From assembly GCA_037127255.1 (NCBI GenBank), contig JBANSL010000008.1:2504896-2568895 (forward strand): a DNA stretch of 64,000 nt. The letters are read 5' to 3'. The translations under genes and the position numbers were made by a program. Shown one piece after another: positions 1-24,488 of the stretch. Each line of letters begins with the position of its first letter. Positions within the stretch are counted from its first letter, which is position 1. Under the pieces are notes generated by a model. The model saw nothing but the letters and a program-made list of their open reading frames with translations. It was not told where the DNA came from and searched no databases. This DNA comes from Persicaria tinctoria (taxonomy: Eukaryota > Streptophyta > Magnoliopsida > Caryophyllales > Polygonaceae).

Positions 1-1385
1 ATCGTAGTCTATGTTGCCCCTAGCATTTTAGAGTTATGCTCGTTTGTTCGCCTGATTCTTTTGGTTTACCATTGTTTTTACTGCACCTTTTTATTTTAGG
101 CTGTATGTTCCGATTGATGGAAAATACCCGTTTGACATACGAATTCTTACTTTATTAACAAAAAAAAATACTACTGTATTAAATACTCCGTATTAATTGT
201 GGCAGGCCATCTCACGTGCTCAGCTCACATCATTTGTGAAGGATAGCTCGCCCGGAAACCCGCGCCGCCGCACTCGAAGGCGCGTGGCAGTCAAGCTCCC
301 TTTACTTCGTAACCGGTCAGAACGGAGGTCAAAACCGTCATTTCCTCTGACGTAACGTGGAAATATAGACATACTCCCGCACGGCTCGCATTTATGGTCG
401 GCTAATTAATTTGCTCTGAAATTCAAATTAAAAAAAACGATGCCGCCTTTTTAAGATTTATTTTTCAAATAATTAGCGAATTAATCTCAACTCCTTTAAA
501 GCTAAAGACCCACCGTCTATTTTGTTATTTACGACTTTGCCATCGTTAGATTAATGCTCTGATGGGATCGTCGACCGAACCCATTTGCCTTTTTTATGAG
601 CTACTTCCTCCTCCGATCCGAAGAGCTTTGGTTAATTAAAATTTTTAAAAGTCTAAAAAAAATCAAAAACTAAGATAAATGATTACTATTTACATTTATA
701 CTGTATTTGGTTGCATTTTATTCATTGAAAATTTCAAGAATTTTACTTCATTGAAAATTCAAATCTTTTGTTTGGTTCAAATGTGTAGGAGCTAATAAAA
801 ATTACAAAGCAATCAAAGTTATAAAAGAAAAGTTATCAGAATGAAGATATTTACAAAAAGTAATTTTTTACGGAGTAATATTTAAATTCATGTTATTTAT
901 AAAAAAAAATCATATATTTTATATGGAAGAAAATAATACCCAAGTGTCACCCCATTTTTTTATTTTTTTTTTATAATGTAAGAATTTAGTTGGTTTCAAT
1001 ATCTGTTAAACCACTCCCTTAGAGTGTCTATATGGATAATAACAGAACATTTTGTATGTAAGATCAATGTTTTAAAATTTAGAGTACGACGGAGACTTTA
1101 TTCACTATGTGACTAATCTCTCAAAACATATAATAATAGTCAATAGTACACCGACTCGAAAACCCGAAGTAAGAATAAAACGCCACTGAGCACGCATCAC
1201 CATATCGACCTACCACGGAAACTTTCAATGATCATTGAATACGCCGAATGAATACATATACTTCGTACTATAATACATTACTTTTGTTTGGAAAAATATG
1301 TCATTTACTATTCATGTAAGTTTTTAAAATAATAATTCATATATTATCTAACTTTTATAATTTTTTTTAACAATATCTTAATCAC
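1..1385. other. Intergenic, AT-rich, no gene seen
   Basis: No reading frame here resembles a known protein. Bases about 195-420 are less AT-rich and contain CACGTG and ACGT-type motifs, so they may be a promoter for a gene outside the window on the left. This is inference only. The rest is AT-rich with homopolymer runs. Confidence 0.4.
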
Positions 1386-1387
1386 TA

Positions 1388-1681
1388 CTCCCTCCGTCTT
1401 AAAATACATGTCTTTTTATGACGGAACACGGGAATTAAGGAGTAGATTAAGTGTAATAATTAGATGTAAAAAGTAGGGTAAGTGTAATGATTAGACTTTG
1501 ATATTAGATTATTTGTTTCTTTTATTTCTAAATTTTTGAGGAGGAGAGTAGTGGTGATGTAAAAATTAGAATAACTATTAGATGTAAAAGTAGGTTAAGT
1601 GTAATGATTGAATCTAAAAAGACATGTATTTTTGACAAAATTTTAAGGGCTAAAAAGACATGTATTTTAAGACGGAGGGAG
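1388..1681. mobile_element. Stowaway-like MITE, TA target duplication
   Basis: This 294-bp element has perfect 30-bp terminal inverted repeats beginning CTCCCTCCGTC. The dinucleotide TA flanks both ends (1386-1387 and 1682-1683). It has no coding capacity. Termini, TA duplication and size fit Tc1/mariner (Stowaway) MITEs. It lies about 0.9 kb upstream of the kinesin start codon. Confidence 0.9.
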
Positions 1682-2332
1682 TATTAATAAGTATAAATTT
1701 ATTAAAAAAGTTTATAAAAAAATAAATATTTTATATAATTTTTATGTAACACAAGGCATAAAGATTATTTGGGCGTTACGATTACGGAGTAGTACATATA
1801 AAGCCGTTTATTTTCTCCCATTAAGCAAAATTCGGAAAATGTGAAATGTCACCTGTCAATAATACATAGTTGTCCGATTTCATTGCAATTTGGGAAGGCA
1901 AACGCTGCAATTGACAGAGGGGAGATACAGAGACGGTGTGAGTGAGAGAGAGAGAGGGGGAGAGAGATTTCCGAGGGATCTGGCTTGGAGGTAGCGATTC
2001 GGTGGTCCATCGAGTCCACGAATTAGGGTTTTTGCGTTATCCAGATTTTATTGGCTCAGATCTGATCAAACCTTGCGCCTGTTCCAACCCTTGTTCGATC
2101 GCGTTTGTTGGCGGTAGATCTCGTGTCTATTGCTTACCTGCAAACCTACCATTGCTTTCGTGGTTTCTTTCCCCAAAATCTTTCCTTCTCCCGATTCTAT
2201 ATTGTCCATTGTTGGTCCTGTCTTCCGAATTCCGCCGCATTAGGGTTAAGATTTCGGCGGATCGGTCGAATTCCGATTTGATCCGCCCGTTTTGACTTGG
2301 TGGCTGGGAGGCCTTTCCGTTAAGCTCCGTTG

Positions 2333-2344
2333 ATGTTCTCATAG
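2333..2344 (+). promoter_or_regulatory. Minimal upstream ORF in kinesin leader
   Basis: In the untranslated leader an ATG opens a three-residue reading frame (ATG TTC TCA TAG) shortly before a probable leader-intron donor (GTGAGT at 2367). The leader appears to start near 1,900-1,950 in a GA-rich stretch and to contain an intron ending near 2504. Whether this short frame affects translation cannot be judged from sequence. Confidence 0.35.
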
Positions 2345-2545
2345 GGATTCGATTAATTGCCGTCGGGTGAGTGTGCTGTGTAATGTTCCGATCGCGAAAC
2401 TTAGGGTTTGTATAGATTCAATGCGTTTGATTTTACGAGTTATTCTCTGATTAGATTTGTTTTGTTTTGTTTTTCGGTTGCTGGCTGAAGCTCTGATTGA
2501 CTAGATCTTGGCAAGTTGGCGCCCCAACGCCGTTCCCAGCGCCAC

Positions 2546-7656
<5,111 letters not shown>

Positions 7657-8799
7657 CATCAAGAAGCACTTCCTCCCATGTTATCCTCCCCCAGCCGAAA
7701 GATCGCATTACCCTGAATGTAGGGAGTTGTCTCACAACTGAGTATCAACCAGTGAAGAAACCAAGGCATGCTTGGGCCATCTGGAACTCATGGGCTGGTT
7801 TGGGATGTGGATGACGATGGTCTATGTCCTCTGCCTGTTGCGTGGTGCAGAAGGGTTCTGATGCCGAGGTGTGAATTATGAAGTTTGTAGTTGGCTGTAA
7901 GTTTTTATGTGTTGCAATTGCTGTTCATGTGTGGTGAGTGTAAACAGGCATGGTGTTAGTGATTCAAATGGGATAATCTGGTGGTTGATATGAAAATGCT
8001 GACAGTTTATATAAAAAAAAACTTGGTGCTTTATTTTTTACCTTATTTTGCCCCCTTATTTTTATGTGAGGGAAACTGAAAAATTGTGATAGTATCACAT
8101 TGCATATGATGGGTTATTCAATGCATTTGATGATTTGTATTCTTGGTATAGCTGGGAAGCTTCATGTGGCCAAGTTCATATATTTCATATGTTTGGAGTT
8201 GAATTTTTATATGATATGTTCTGCCTTTTCTGTTTTTTCACTTTTTGGGTGTTCAAGTGAATTCCAATTGTTCCAGGGTATGTACTACAGACCTTGCACC
8301 TAATCTGCAAGTTGATAGACCTTTGCTGAAAATTTTACAATTTCAAGAATTGGAGTGGTGAGGAGTTTTCATTCAAGCCCTTTATACAAACTTTTCATCC
8401 CACACACATTTCCCGTTCATCCCTTTATACAAACTTTTGACAGGAATTACTCGGAGCTTTGGACGTTGCGACCAAACTCCATCTTTGGTTGCGACCATAA
8501 CCATACGCTAAAAGGAAAAGATACATGCGCTAAACAGAAATCGTGATAGTTAATTAATTCTAACTATTAACTATAGATAATAAGAGAGGGTAGGTAGATA
8601 ATAGGAAATTGCCATGCTCGTCGTTTTATTGGCTTTTAATACGAACCACGTCGTTTAGGTTCTTCTCTGCCAGCCTTAAAACCCCACGCAAATTTATCCA
8701 TAGCTTCCCTCCCGTCCCCTCCATGGACGACCTCCATGAATGACCTTTTCTCAATCTCCACCTTCGTGCTTCTCATATCCCCCTATCAGATAACCGAAA
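7657..8799. other. Intergenic between kinesin and IleRS genes
   Basis: This contains the kinesin 3' untranslated region (to roughly 8,000) and the IleRS promoter and leader. An 18-bp direct repeat (CCCTTTATACAAACTTTT) occurs at 8378-8395 and 8421-8438. No further gene was recognised. Confidence 0.5.
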
Positions 8800-17352
<8,553 letters not shown>

Positions 17353-18107
17353 AGCGTCAACGAGCCCAAAGGCTTGCACAATTCCATTGTGCAGATGCAC
17401 GAAGGTGTGATTAATTACCCTTTACACAGAGTCATACCGTGCCCTTCTATATCTTTCTGAGCACATTGCCTACAATTTATGGATGGAAATTGCATTTTTC
17501 ATTAGCAACCAACTTTTCCTCTTTTGCTGTTACATTTTCATATTAAGATTTTGATTTATACTCAATAATTAAAAGCTAGTAAGGTACATTTGGGGTATAA
17601 TTTTACTTCTAAAAAAATTATATTTGTGTTTTATACGCTTATATTTTACATGTTTATATTATGAAAAGTTATGTTTTAAAAATATATATATAATTAAAAA
17701 TAGATTATATTAGTTTATGATTTTTTAAACAATTGTAAAACATAATTGTTCATGATAAAAATTTATAAACATGTAAATACACTTAATATAAGTGTATGAA
17801 ACAAATATAATGTCTAAAAAATTGAGTGATCAATTTCATTAACGTCTAAAAGGACCAAAAGAAATCTGTGGGATACAGTGTAAAAAAAAAGTTATTGATT
17901 TTTGGAGGGAATTACAACAGTAATCATTTAAATCAAGTAGCCCACCATCTGATCTCATGCTCCTATACTACTGTATATAAATTCAGAACCAGTATAAATA
18001 AAGAAATTTAAAAAAGAGCAAAGTAACATGAAAACTTGTCCTCCTTGTGAGCTTGCTTTGTTTGCAAGCACACCCCCAAAAGAAAAAAATGATTCATGTC
18101 TTCATCA
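17353..18107. other. Convergent intergenic gap
   Basis: This is the shared 3' region of the IleRS gene (+) and the xylosyltransferase gene (-). It is AT-rich after about 17,520. No gene or repeat with defined ends was recognised. Confidence 0.5.
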
Positions 18108-19451
18108 TCAAGCTGATAACTTGACAGCCTTAAACGAAGGATGAAGCAAGCCCAATTCATCCTTCACCTCGAGAGGGTTATCGGTCTCATTCCGCACCCT
18201 CTTGACCCTCCTACTCGCAAGCGACTTATGCGTAAACCCATACATTTGCAACATCTGATTGTCCCCAAAGTTGTAAGCCCTATCCATCTGCTTCAAACAC
18301 CTCTCCACCGGGTAATCCCCGAACTTCCCACACGGCTTGCACCCGACGAAATGGGTGACCAATGGCCACCTATGATCGCCCAATCCCGGGTGGTAGTTGT
18401 CGATCATCTCCTCGTATCGATCCACCAGAATCCCCCAATACCCATGGAGGTAGTACGCATTCTCGAGGTACACTTTATCGCCCCATTTCGCTCGCTGTGT
18501 CGCGAGGAGATACACCATTGCGGACTGATCGTCGGCCTCGAAAACGGGTCGGTTTTTCAGCTCCCGGGTTAGGAGCTTCCCGGCCTCCTCCCTTATCTTG
18601 CCCTTTGGCCCCATCGGCGCCCAATCGTCGAGCAAATCCAATGCCCATTGAGTGTTCCTCAGCAAGAAGCTCCCAGTGTTCAATCCGATCCAGTTTTTCT
18701 CATCGTAGATCATCTCGTTCCAACCGTGCATCACCAGGTTCACATCCCTGTACCTCTCCCATGGCAGCTCAAACGCCATGTCTGTGAACATTGCGTCACT
18801 GTCCATCCACCATAGGAACTCGACTTCGGGGTGCGAAAGCAGCAGCTTCCTTATCAATGGCAGCTTCGCCCAAAACCCCGCCATCTCCGCGTCCAACAGA
18901 GCCATGTTGTAGAAGATCTCGATCCCGTGGATCCTGCAGTAATCGATCTTGTTCTTGATCGATTTCAGCAAGTAATGGTCCCCCACGGGGTTCTCGCACG
19001 GCTTCGGCGACGATCCAGTCACCAGCAAAACCCTAGGTTTGTTCTTCTGCATGAAATTGGGGAAATTAGGGTTTTCCTTGAGCCAATCCGCCCTCTGTTC
19101 ATCCCAATCTGAGATCTTGGGGCCCAGGCTGTACGGCTTATTCGGATCCGTCGCCTCCTCCGGCTCATCGTCGACTAAGATCTTGTTGATGTCGAACATC
19201 TCGTAGCTGTTGGGGTTCACTTCCGGCTTGCCGGATCCAGCGTCGGCGGACTCTTCCAGAACGCGGCGGTTGTGGTGGAGGTGGGACTGTATCAGCTCGA
19301 GATCTTGCTCCGGGGTGCCGAACTCGCCGGCGCCGATCATGCCTCGTAGGACGACCAGCGTGAGCGCGAGGCAGAGGATCGTCACCTTGGCTTGCTTGAA
19401 CGCCCGCTGGATCCGGGCGGCCCGGCGGGGTCCCAGACACCGCTCCAACAT
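18108..19451 (-). CDS. XXT2: Xyloglucan 6-xylosyltransferase (GT34, XXT1/XXT2 type)
   Basis: This 447-residue intronless protein is colinear with Arabidopsis XXT1/XXT2 (about 460 residues). It is a type II Golgi membrane protein with a short basic N-terminus and one membrane anchor at about residues 22-40, followed by the stem FGTPEQDLE. The GT34 catalytic domain carries the metal/UDP-binding DSD at residues 217-219 (WWMDSDAMF). Conserved blocks GDHYLLKSIKNKIDYCR, LHGYWGILVDRYEEMI and HFVGCKPCGKFGDYPVERC are intact. XXT enzymes transfer xylose from UDP-xylose to the glucan backbone of xyloglucan, a primary-wall hemicellulose (family knowledge). XXT1 and XXT2 are very alike, so the paralogue number is uncertain. 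The ATG chosen gives the conserved MLERCLG start. The leader, read on the minus strand, contains short CATCTC repeats (19555-19596). Confidence 0.94.
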   Translation of the reverse strand: MLERCLGPRRAARIQRAFKQAKVTILCLALTLVVLRGMIGAGEFGTPEQDLELIQSHLHHNRRVLEESADAGSGKPEVNPNSYEMFDINKILVDDEPEEATDPNKPYSLGPKISDWDEQRADWLKENPNFPNFMQKNKPRVLLVTGSSPKPCENPVGDHYLLKSIKNKIDYCRIHGIEIFYNMALLDAEMAGFWAKLPLIRKLLLSHPEVEFLWWMDSDAMFTDMAFELPWERYRDVNLVMHGWNEMIYDEKNWIGLNTGSFLLRNTQWALDLLDDWAPMGPKGKIREEAGKLLTRELKNRPVFEADDQSAMVYLLATQRAKWGDKVYLENAYYLHGYWGILVDRYEEMIDNYHPGLGDHRWPLVTHFVGCKPCGKFGDYPVERCLKQMDRAYNFGDNQMLQMYGFTHKSLASRRVKRVRNETDNPLEVKDELGLLHPSFKAVKLSA

Positions 19452-19554
19452 GGTAACCGGGTTCGGGTCGGGTAAATCAATCTGCTTTTTTGGAGGTGAT
19501 CTGAAATCTGTGTCGTCGCTATTGTATGTTGCAGTGGAGAGAAATTGAGAGGAA

Positions 19555-19596
19555 GATGATGAAGATGGAGATGGAGATGGAGATGAAGAAATGGGA
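19555..19596 (-). repeat. CATCTC-type microsatellite in XXT leader
   Basis: On the plus strand this is an imperfect run of GATGGA/GATGAA units. It lies about 100 bases upstream of the xylosyltransferase start codon and so would be in the transcribed leader as a pyrimidine-rich tract. Confidence 0.6.
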
Positions 19597-20422
19597 GATT
19601 TGAATCGGATTGGGATTTGTCGGTGGGAAGGAACAGATGAAGGTAGGAATTAAAGAATACAGAGTGTGGGAAGCTGGCGAAGAGCTGGTGCACACTGTCT
19701 ATTTTCTTTTTCTTTTTTCTTTTATTATTTAATTATTGTATTTTTGGATAGATGCAGCGAAATTGCGAGAACATGGTACGGTTCTCTCTCCGCCTTAAAT
19801 AACTCCTCTTTTTTTTTTTTTTTTTTTTTTGGATAAGGAAATAATTCGAGGCCGGACAGGCCCGGACCTCGAGAGGCCAACAAAGTCGGCAGAAGGCAAG
19901 CCGTCTAAACATACAACATAGAAAAAAAATACAACATACAACAACTACCTAATACAACAAAGGAACTAAAAGAAACAAACCCGGAAAACCCCAAACCCTA
20001 AGCACACAAACGGATACAGCAACGAGAAGATGGAGACCCGACGTGGCGAAGTGGATAGCGAGCGCATGGGACAGCACAGCTGACACGATGTCTCGCCGCC
20101 GGAAAGACGGAAAGCAGCAATCCACGTAGGGCAAAGACGACACCTGGGGAAGTGTGGATCACACGACGTTTCCTTCACCTAGATGAAGGATCTTCGGAGA
20201 CCACGAACACCACCAACACGATCAGTTCGATCAACCAGGGCCGCAAAGCTGCTCCTCAACCGAAACTAACCAAGAAACCACAAACAGAACTCCAACCAAC
20301 TCGAGAAAATGAAGCACGACCGCGAGAGGGCAAAGAGCGCAAGAGTAATCCGGATTAATAATATTTTAAGTTTTAGCATTTTAAATTTTAATTTATTTAA
20401 GTTTTTTTTTTGATGGGCCAGC

Positions 20423-20454
20423 TTTGGGCCCAAGGCAAAAGCCTTGGGCCCAAA
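20423..20454. repeat. Perfect inverted repeat, 14-bp arms, 4-nt loop
   Basis: TTTGGGCCCAAGGC, then AAAA, then the exact reverse complement. On the retroposon strand the arm is followed within about 15 bases by an A-run. It may be a 3'-end hairpin of an older sub-element within the retroposon. Confidence 0.8.
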
Positions 20455-21021
20455 GGACACAACCCGGGCCCAAGCAATGGCTACTGGCACCAGGAGCACC
20501 GAAACGTTAGAACAGAAGGCACCCGACACCAGGAGACGTAGGAGTACTGCCGCCGCCGACCACCCCCACCACCCGGTAAAAGGCGGAGGAAAAGGATGTC
20601 GGAGAAGGAAAGAGAGTCGAGCGGCCAGGAACGGGCCCAACCCCCAATGACATAAAGGAGAGGAGAATCAAACCGGCGAGGCAACCCCGCCACCCCACTA
20701 ACGGTGAGAACCGAGGAGGCCGCCAAAATTCGACACAGGTCCAGGTGGAATCCGATGCCAACCAGGAAGCACAAAGGGATTAACCCTAGCACAACCGGAG
20801 ATAAAGAAAGGGGAGACGCCGAGCGACCCATATGGAGGAGATGGCGAAGACGGCGAATCCGCCACCGAGGAAACCGATTGCAAACACTCAGGGGAAGAGG
20901 AAGAAGGGGAGACAGAGGAACGAAAGGCGAAACCGATCGAACCCCCAATTCCAAACCCCAACAGCCGAAAGCCCCAAAGAGGTGAACGAAAGACGGGGAA
21001 CAACTAATTGTTTTCCGAATA

Positions 21022-21100
21022 CTCTCCGAGGAGGAGAATTAGGGCTCTCCGAAGAGAGATTTGGGCTCTCCGAAGAGAGATTTAGGCTCTCCGAAGAGAG
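21022..21100 (-). repeat. Tandem 21-bp repeat encoding UUCG-tetraloop hairpins
   Basis: The 14-base core CTCTCCGAAGAGAG occurs exactly at 21045, 21066 and 21087, with a degenerate fourth copy at 21022. On the minus strand, the sense strand of the retroposon, each core reads CTCTCTTCGGAGAG. That is a 5-bp stem closed by C-G around a UUCG loop, the classic extra-stable tetraloop. Confidence 0.8.
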
Positions 21101-21349
21101 AGTTTCGATTAGAGGAAAGTCATGGTGGTGGAAGGTCGGCGACACTAACCGAGAGGTGCGGCGTTGTTGTGGTCGGCAAGGCTCATGGGCGGCGACTGCT
21201 GTTCACCTTTCAGAAGAAAATGTTTTTTTCTCCCTCTCAAAAAGAGAGTGTTTTCGGTCAAGTTTCTTTCTATGCAAGTTTCACAATCCGGACTAATGCA
21301 ACCAATATATTTGTATGATGATGATTAATATTCCGCCTTAAATAACTCC

Positions 21350-22880
21350 GCTCTCATTGCGTGGATTTGTCGGAATGAAATTATTATATTTAATTTAATT
21401 TGAATTAAATAATTCTCAAAAATAAAAATTAACGAGTTTTTTTTTAAAAATATGATGAACCCTGTTACCCTGAGCGCGTGACTCATTCGGCAAGAGTCGT
21501 ATACTAGTAATCCAACTTGTGTCTACCGGCTCGACCCATATAAGGAGGGGCGGATGTAGAGATCAAATCTGGGACCTTCTTACCACCCCTTTTGTTTTAC
21601 ACATCACTAGACAACCCTGCCTAGGACGAGTTTTTTTCTTTCTTTTCAAAACATGAAAAACATGAGAAAGAGATTAAAAAGTGTCATTGGATTTTCAATA
21701 AGTATAAAAATAATACTTTGTATAATTTCTACCCTTTTAAAAAATTGAAAAAATCACTTATTTACAAAAATATAAATATAGAAATAATATTTTTTATATA
21801 TATTTTATCGTTTTAAAAACCCTTTAAAAAAACATACATAACTTGAAAAGGCCGAGTATTAATTGGATTTTTAATGTTAAATGATTTTTTCATTATGTAA
21901 TCAAATAAGATCCGATTACTAATTTGGATTACCCATAACACTTTGTGTGTTACACATGGTGTTACACTTAATTATTTTGGATATAAATTCATATTTAAAA
22001 ATTTTAATTTATATTCTATATACTTATATTAACATGTAAATTTTCATTTTGAAAATATATGTTTTGGAAAAATAAAAAATATTTTCTAGGATAATTAATC
22101 TTTTAATTATCTGTAAATTTTAATAATAAATTTTTATAAATATGTTAATATAAGTGTATAAAATATAAATATAATTTTTTTAATATGAATTTATACCTTA
22201 AATAATGAAGTATAACACAGGTGTCGGGATCGAAACTGGACTACCACATAATTGTGATCCACGTCTAGTCGTCCACCCTTCAATCCAGCGAGCATGTGTT
22301 CATTTAGTCCGCGTTTTTGTGCGCCCTCTTTGAAATTCCATGTGTTTTTTTTATATAAAAAATAAAATTCCATTAGTATATGATTTACTTTTGTGCGCCT
22401 TAATTGGAGGCTTAATAAAAATTTATATTGTTAAAAGTGGGCGATTTTGAACTTTGGAGGAAATCTAACTTGCAAAAAAAAAAATCAATAAATTAGATAA
22501 TGAACCCATCGCATATAAGTTTGGGGTGACCATGTTTTAAAAGAATTTATGAGCAATTAAAAACAGTTTTCGTAAGTGCAACGACATAAAAGAACAAAAA
22601 AAACATCATCTATATCAAATAAAAGTATAAAACAATTCCAAAGTTGAATTGAAATAATAAATGAAATTCAGTTTATGCACGAACGTGCCTTCGCCTTCAC
22701 ATTGTCAAGGACACATGAACCTCGACAATGGAAGAGTAAAATACCATTTGACTTTTAAAATATTATTTTTCCATGTGATTTGAGGTTGATTTTTTTTATA
22801 TTTAATTCTTGATAAGGTAAAACAAAACTCATAAAAACTCATATTATGCAAATTTAATAAATATCATAGTAATTTTAACC
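21350..22880. other. AT-rich intergenic, no gene seen
   Basis: The stretch 21,460-21,620 is less AT-rich and reads like a decayed short dispersed repeat, with a similar stretch at 22,200-22,300. Boundaries could not be set. No supported reading frame. Confidence 0.4.
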
Positions 22881-22899
22881 GTTGTTTGATTGAAAAACA

Positions 22900-23720
22900 A
22901 AACATAAAATTACATTGATGTCCCTTTCCCCTATCTATCTCTAGGGGTCGAACAAAAAGCCCCTTACCCAAACGCTCCCACCGAAAAACCCTAGCCGCCA
23001 TCCCCAAGCAACCCCAACAACTGCAGATCGCCGCCGCCCTTGATGGTCTCTCTCGGCGGTCGGGCCTCCTTGTGGCAAAAGACCTCACGTCTTCGCCGGG
23101 GTGGTCTCTTCCATCGTCGACCTCCTGGTTGCGTGGCCGCCCCATCTCCAACCGTCGCCGCCTCCATCCCTGTTTGTCGGCCTGAGCGGCTCCGCCTATG
23201 GCCTCCATCTCCAACCGGAGCCCTCCCAGATCACACCGTTGCCGCTGTCCCTGGTGTCCGCCGGCCCTGAGCAGTGGCTCCCAGCCCTCGACCTTCCACC
23301 ACCGGTGCTTCACCCTACCACCCACCCTTCCTGACCGCCCCACGTCTCCTCATCTTCCGCCGCCTCCTACATGTCTACTTCTTCACCCTCGGTTTGTGTC
23401 TAAATTCAAATCTAAAGTTCTTGAAAACCAAACCCCCAATAGCTTATTTGAAACCCACAATTGCAACTGCAGCCACAAAAAACCCCTATTTGAAAACAAA
23501 TTCTACTCTCCAATCATACTTCAAACCGGTTTAATTGATTTCTAAAACCACCTTCGAGCCCAGATCCGGCGGCACCTCTCCCGGATCTTCATCCGGTGGC
23601 TCGGTATGGCAGCTCTCCCCCTGACGCCCGCCCTCCTCCACTGTCCTTGAGCACATCCGCTCCACTAACCTGAGCATATCCGCTCCACCGACCCCTTTGA
23701 TCCACAAAATTGAGGAACCA
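22900..23720. other. GC-rich coding-like island, unassigned
   Basis: This 0.8-kb block contrasts sharply with AT-rich flanks and is open in several frames on both strands (for example 22864-23343 minus). The translations are low-complexity Pro/Ser/Arg with no recognised domain. Such blocks often derive from the 5' part of plant LINEs or from dead genes. I cannot assign it. Confidence 0.3.
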
Positions 23721-23933
23721 AAGATGATCAAGATACGTGCCAACCCAATCCCTCAACAGCAGTCAGTTATCAAGAAGATCTCTAGAAATAGTTGTAATTT
23801 TCTAGTTTGTTTTAGTTTTTTATGTTGTTTTTTTATTTTTGTCTCCGAAGATAGGGTCAAACAAGTCATCTTCGGTCGGATGGCTTCAGGAAGAAACTAA
23901 ACTAATCTAATTGACAAATTTAATTAAATTAAA

Positions 23934-24488
23934 TCAAAGATAAATAAGAGAGCAAGTTACAAACGAAAGATAAACCGACCAAGCGAGGGCCGGCATTACA
24001 AGAGCGCCCGCAATCGGGTTGACCCGAAACCTCTCATAGCAAGCAAACAAAAACCCGAAATTCGCCAACCCGAAGGCCCACCCGAGTTCGGCGGATCCAA
24101 TCCTAAGGACAGCAGGGTGCCACGTCACGCCGGTGGACATCTGCGAGATGTAGACGGGCCAAGCACCCGAATCCTGCCCTTCCTGGGCCTGGAAACCGCC
24201 GTCGGCCCAAACAAGCCATCCAGCTAGGCCCATTAAGAAGGCCGAGCCCAGTGTGGCTAAGTGAATCGTCAGGACGGACGGGGACCAAACTGGCTTGGGC
24301 CGGGCGTCGTAGCTTTGGCCCGATGGGAATAGGCAGATTATGATGACGGCCCACAGGAGGTTGGCGAGGAGGAAGGCGGAGAGTGAACGGGCCGCGGTGG
24401 TTCCGCGGCGGGTTGTGGTGGCGCCACCGGCGGTGGGGAGTAGCTGGGATTGGAGAGATAACGGGAAATCAATTTCTTCATCCATCAT
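23934..24488 (-). CDS. TSPO: TSPO/MBR-family membrane protein (translocator protein homologue)
   Basis: This 184-residue intronless protein begins MMDEE; either Met could start. After a Ser/Thr-rich soluble N-terminus come about five hydrophobic segments: roughly residues 37-53, 70-92, 115-128, 132-148 and 157-184. The second contains MGLAGWLVWADGGF, a signature of plant TSPO. The C-terminal INPIAG-like block (here VNPIAGALVMPALAW) matches the end of the TspO/MBR fold. Plant TSPO proteins are stress- and ABA-induced membrane proteins of the secretory pathway that bind porphyrins (family knowledge). Length and the plant-type N-terminal extension agree with about 196 residues in Arabidopsis. 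It stands alone between an unassigned GC-rich island and an AT-rich gap. Confidence 0.85.
   Translation of the reverse strand: MMDEEIDFPLSLQSQLLPTAGGATTTRRGTTAARSLSAFLLANLLWAVIIICLFPSGQSYDARPKPVWSPSVLTIHLATLGSAFLMGLAGWLVWADGGFQAQEGQDSGAWPVYISQMSTGVTWHPAVLRIGSAELGWAFGLANFGFLFACYERFRVNPIAGALVMPALAWSVYLSFVTCSLIYL

Larger units (their letters stand above)
19807..21331 (-). mobile_element. Non-LTR retroposon (non-autonomous or deleted LINE), complete with target duplication
   Basis: The 18-bp sequence TCCGCCTTAAATAACTCC occurs directly at both ends, at 19789-19806 and 21332-21349. A poly-T run (19809-19830) abuts the left copy, so the inserted RNA copy reads on the minus strand and ends in poly-A. 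The 1,525-bp body is GC-rich and lacks reverse transcriptase or endonuclease motifs in any frame, so it is either a non-autonomous family or a LINE with its coding part deleted. It contains a 21-bp tandem repeat (21045-21100), a perfect 14-bp inverted repeat (20423-20454) and an internal A-run (20404-20412, seen as T). Reading frames across it are low-complexity and were not taken as genes. Confidence 0.85.

Noticed and set aside
1942..2295. 117-residue reading frame in the kinesin leader
   Set aside because: It begins with GTG, not ATG, and its translation is low in similarity to anything known. It is untranslated leader.
18141..19548. Plus-strand and other-frame ORFs over the xylosyltransferase
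   Set aside because: They are mirror frames of the high-GC xylosyltransferase coding sequence.
20266..21318. Overlapping reading frames on both strands
   Set aside because: These are Pro/Arg/Ser-rich shadows within the GC-rich retroposon; no domain is visible and frames overlap on both strands.
21460..21620. Possible SINE or tRNA-derived repeat
   Set aside because: No recognisable A-box/B-box pair, tail or duplication. A similar piece near 22,200 hints at a repeat, but boundaries are unknown.
22864..23343. 159-residue minus-strand frame
   Set aside because: Low-complexity Arg/Gly/Trp translation of a GC-rich block; several other frames are equally open.
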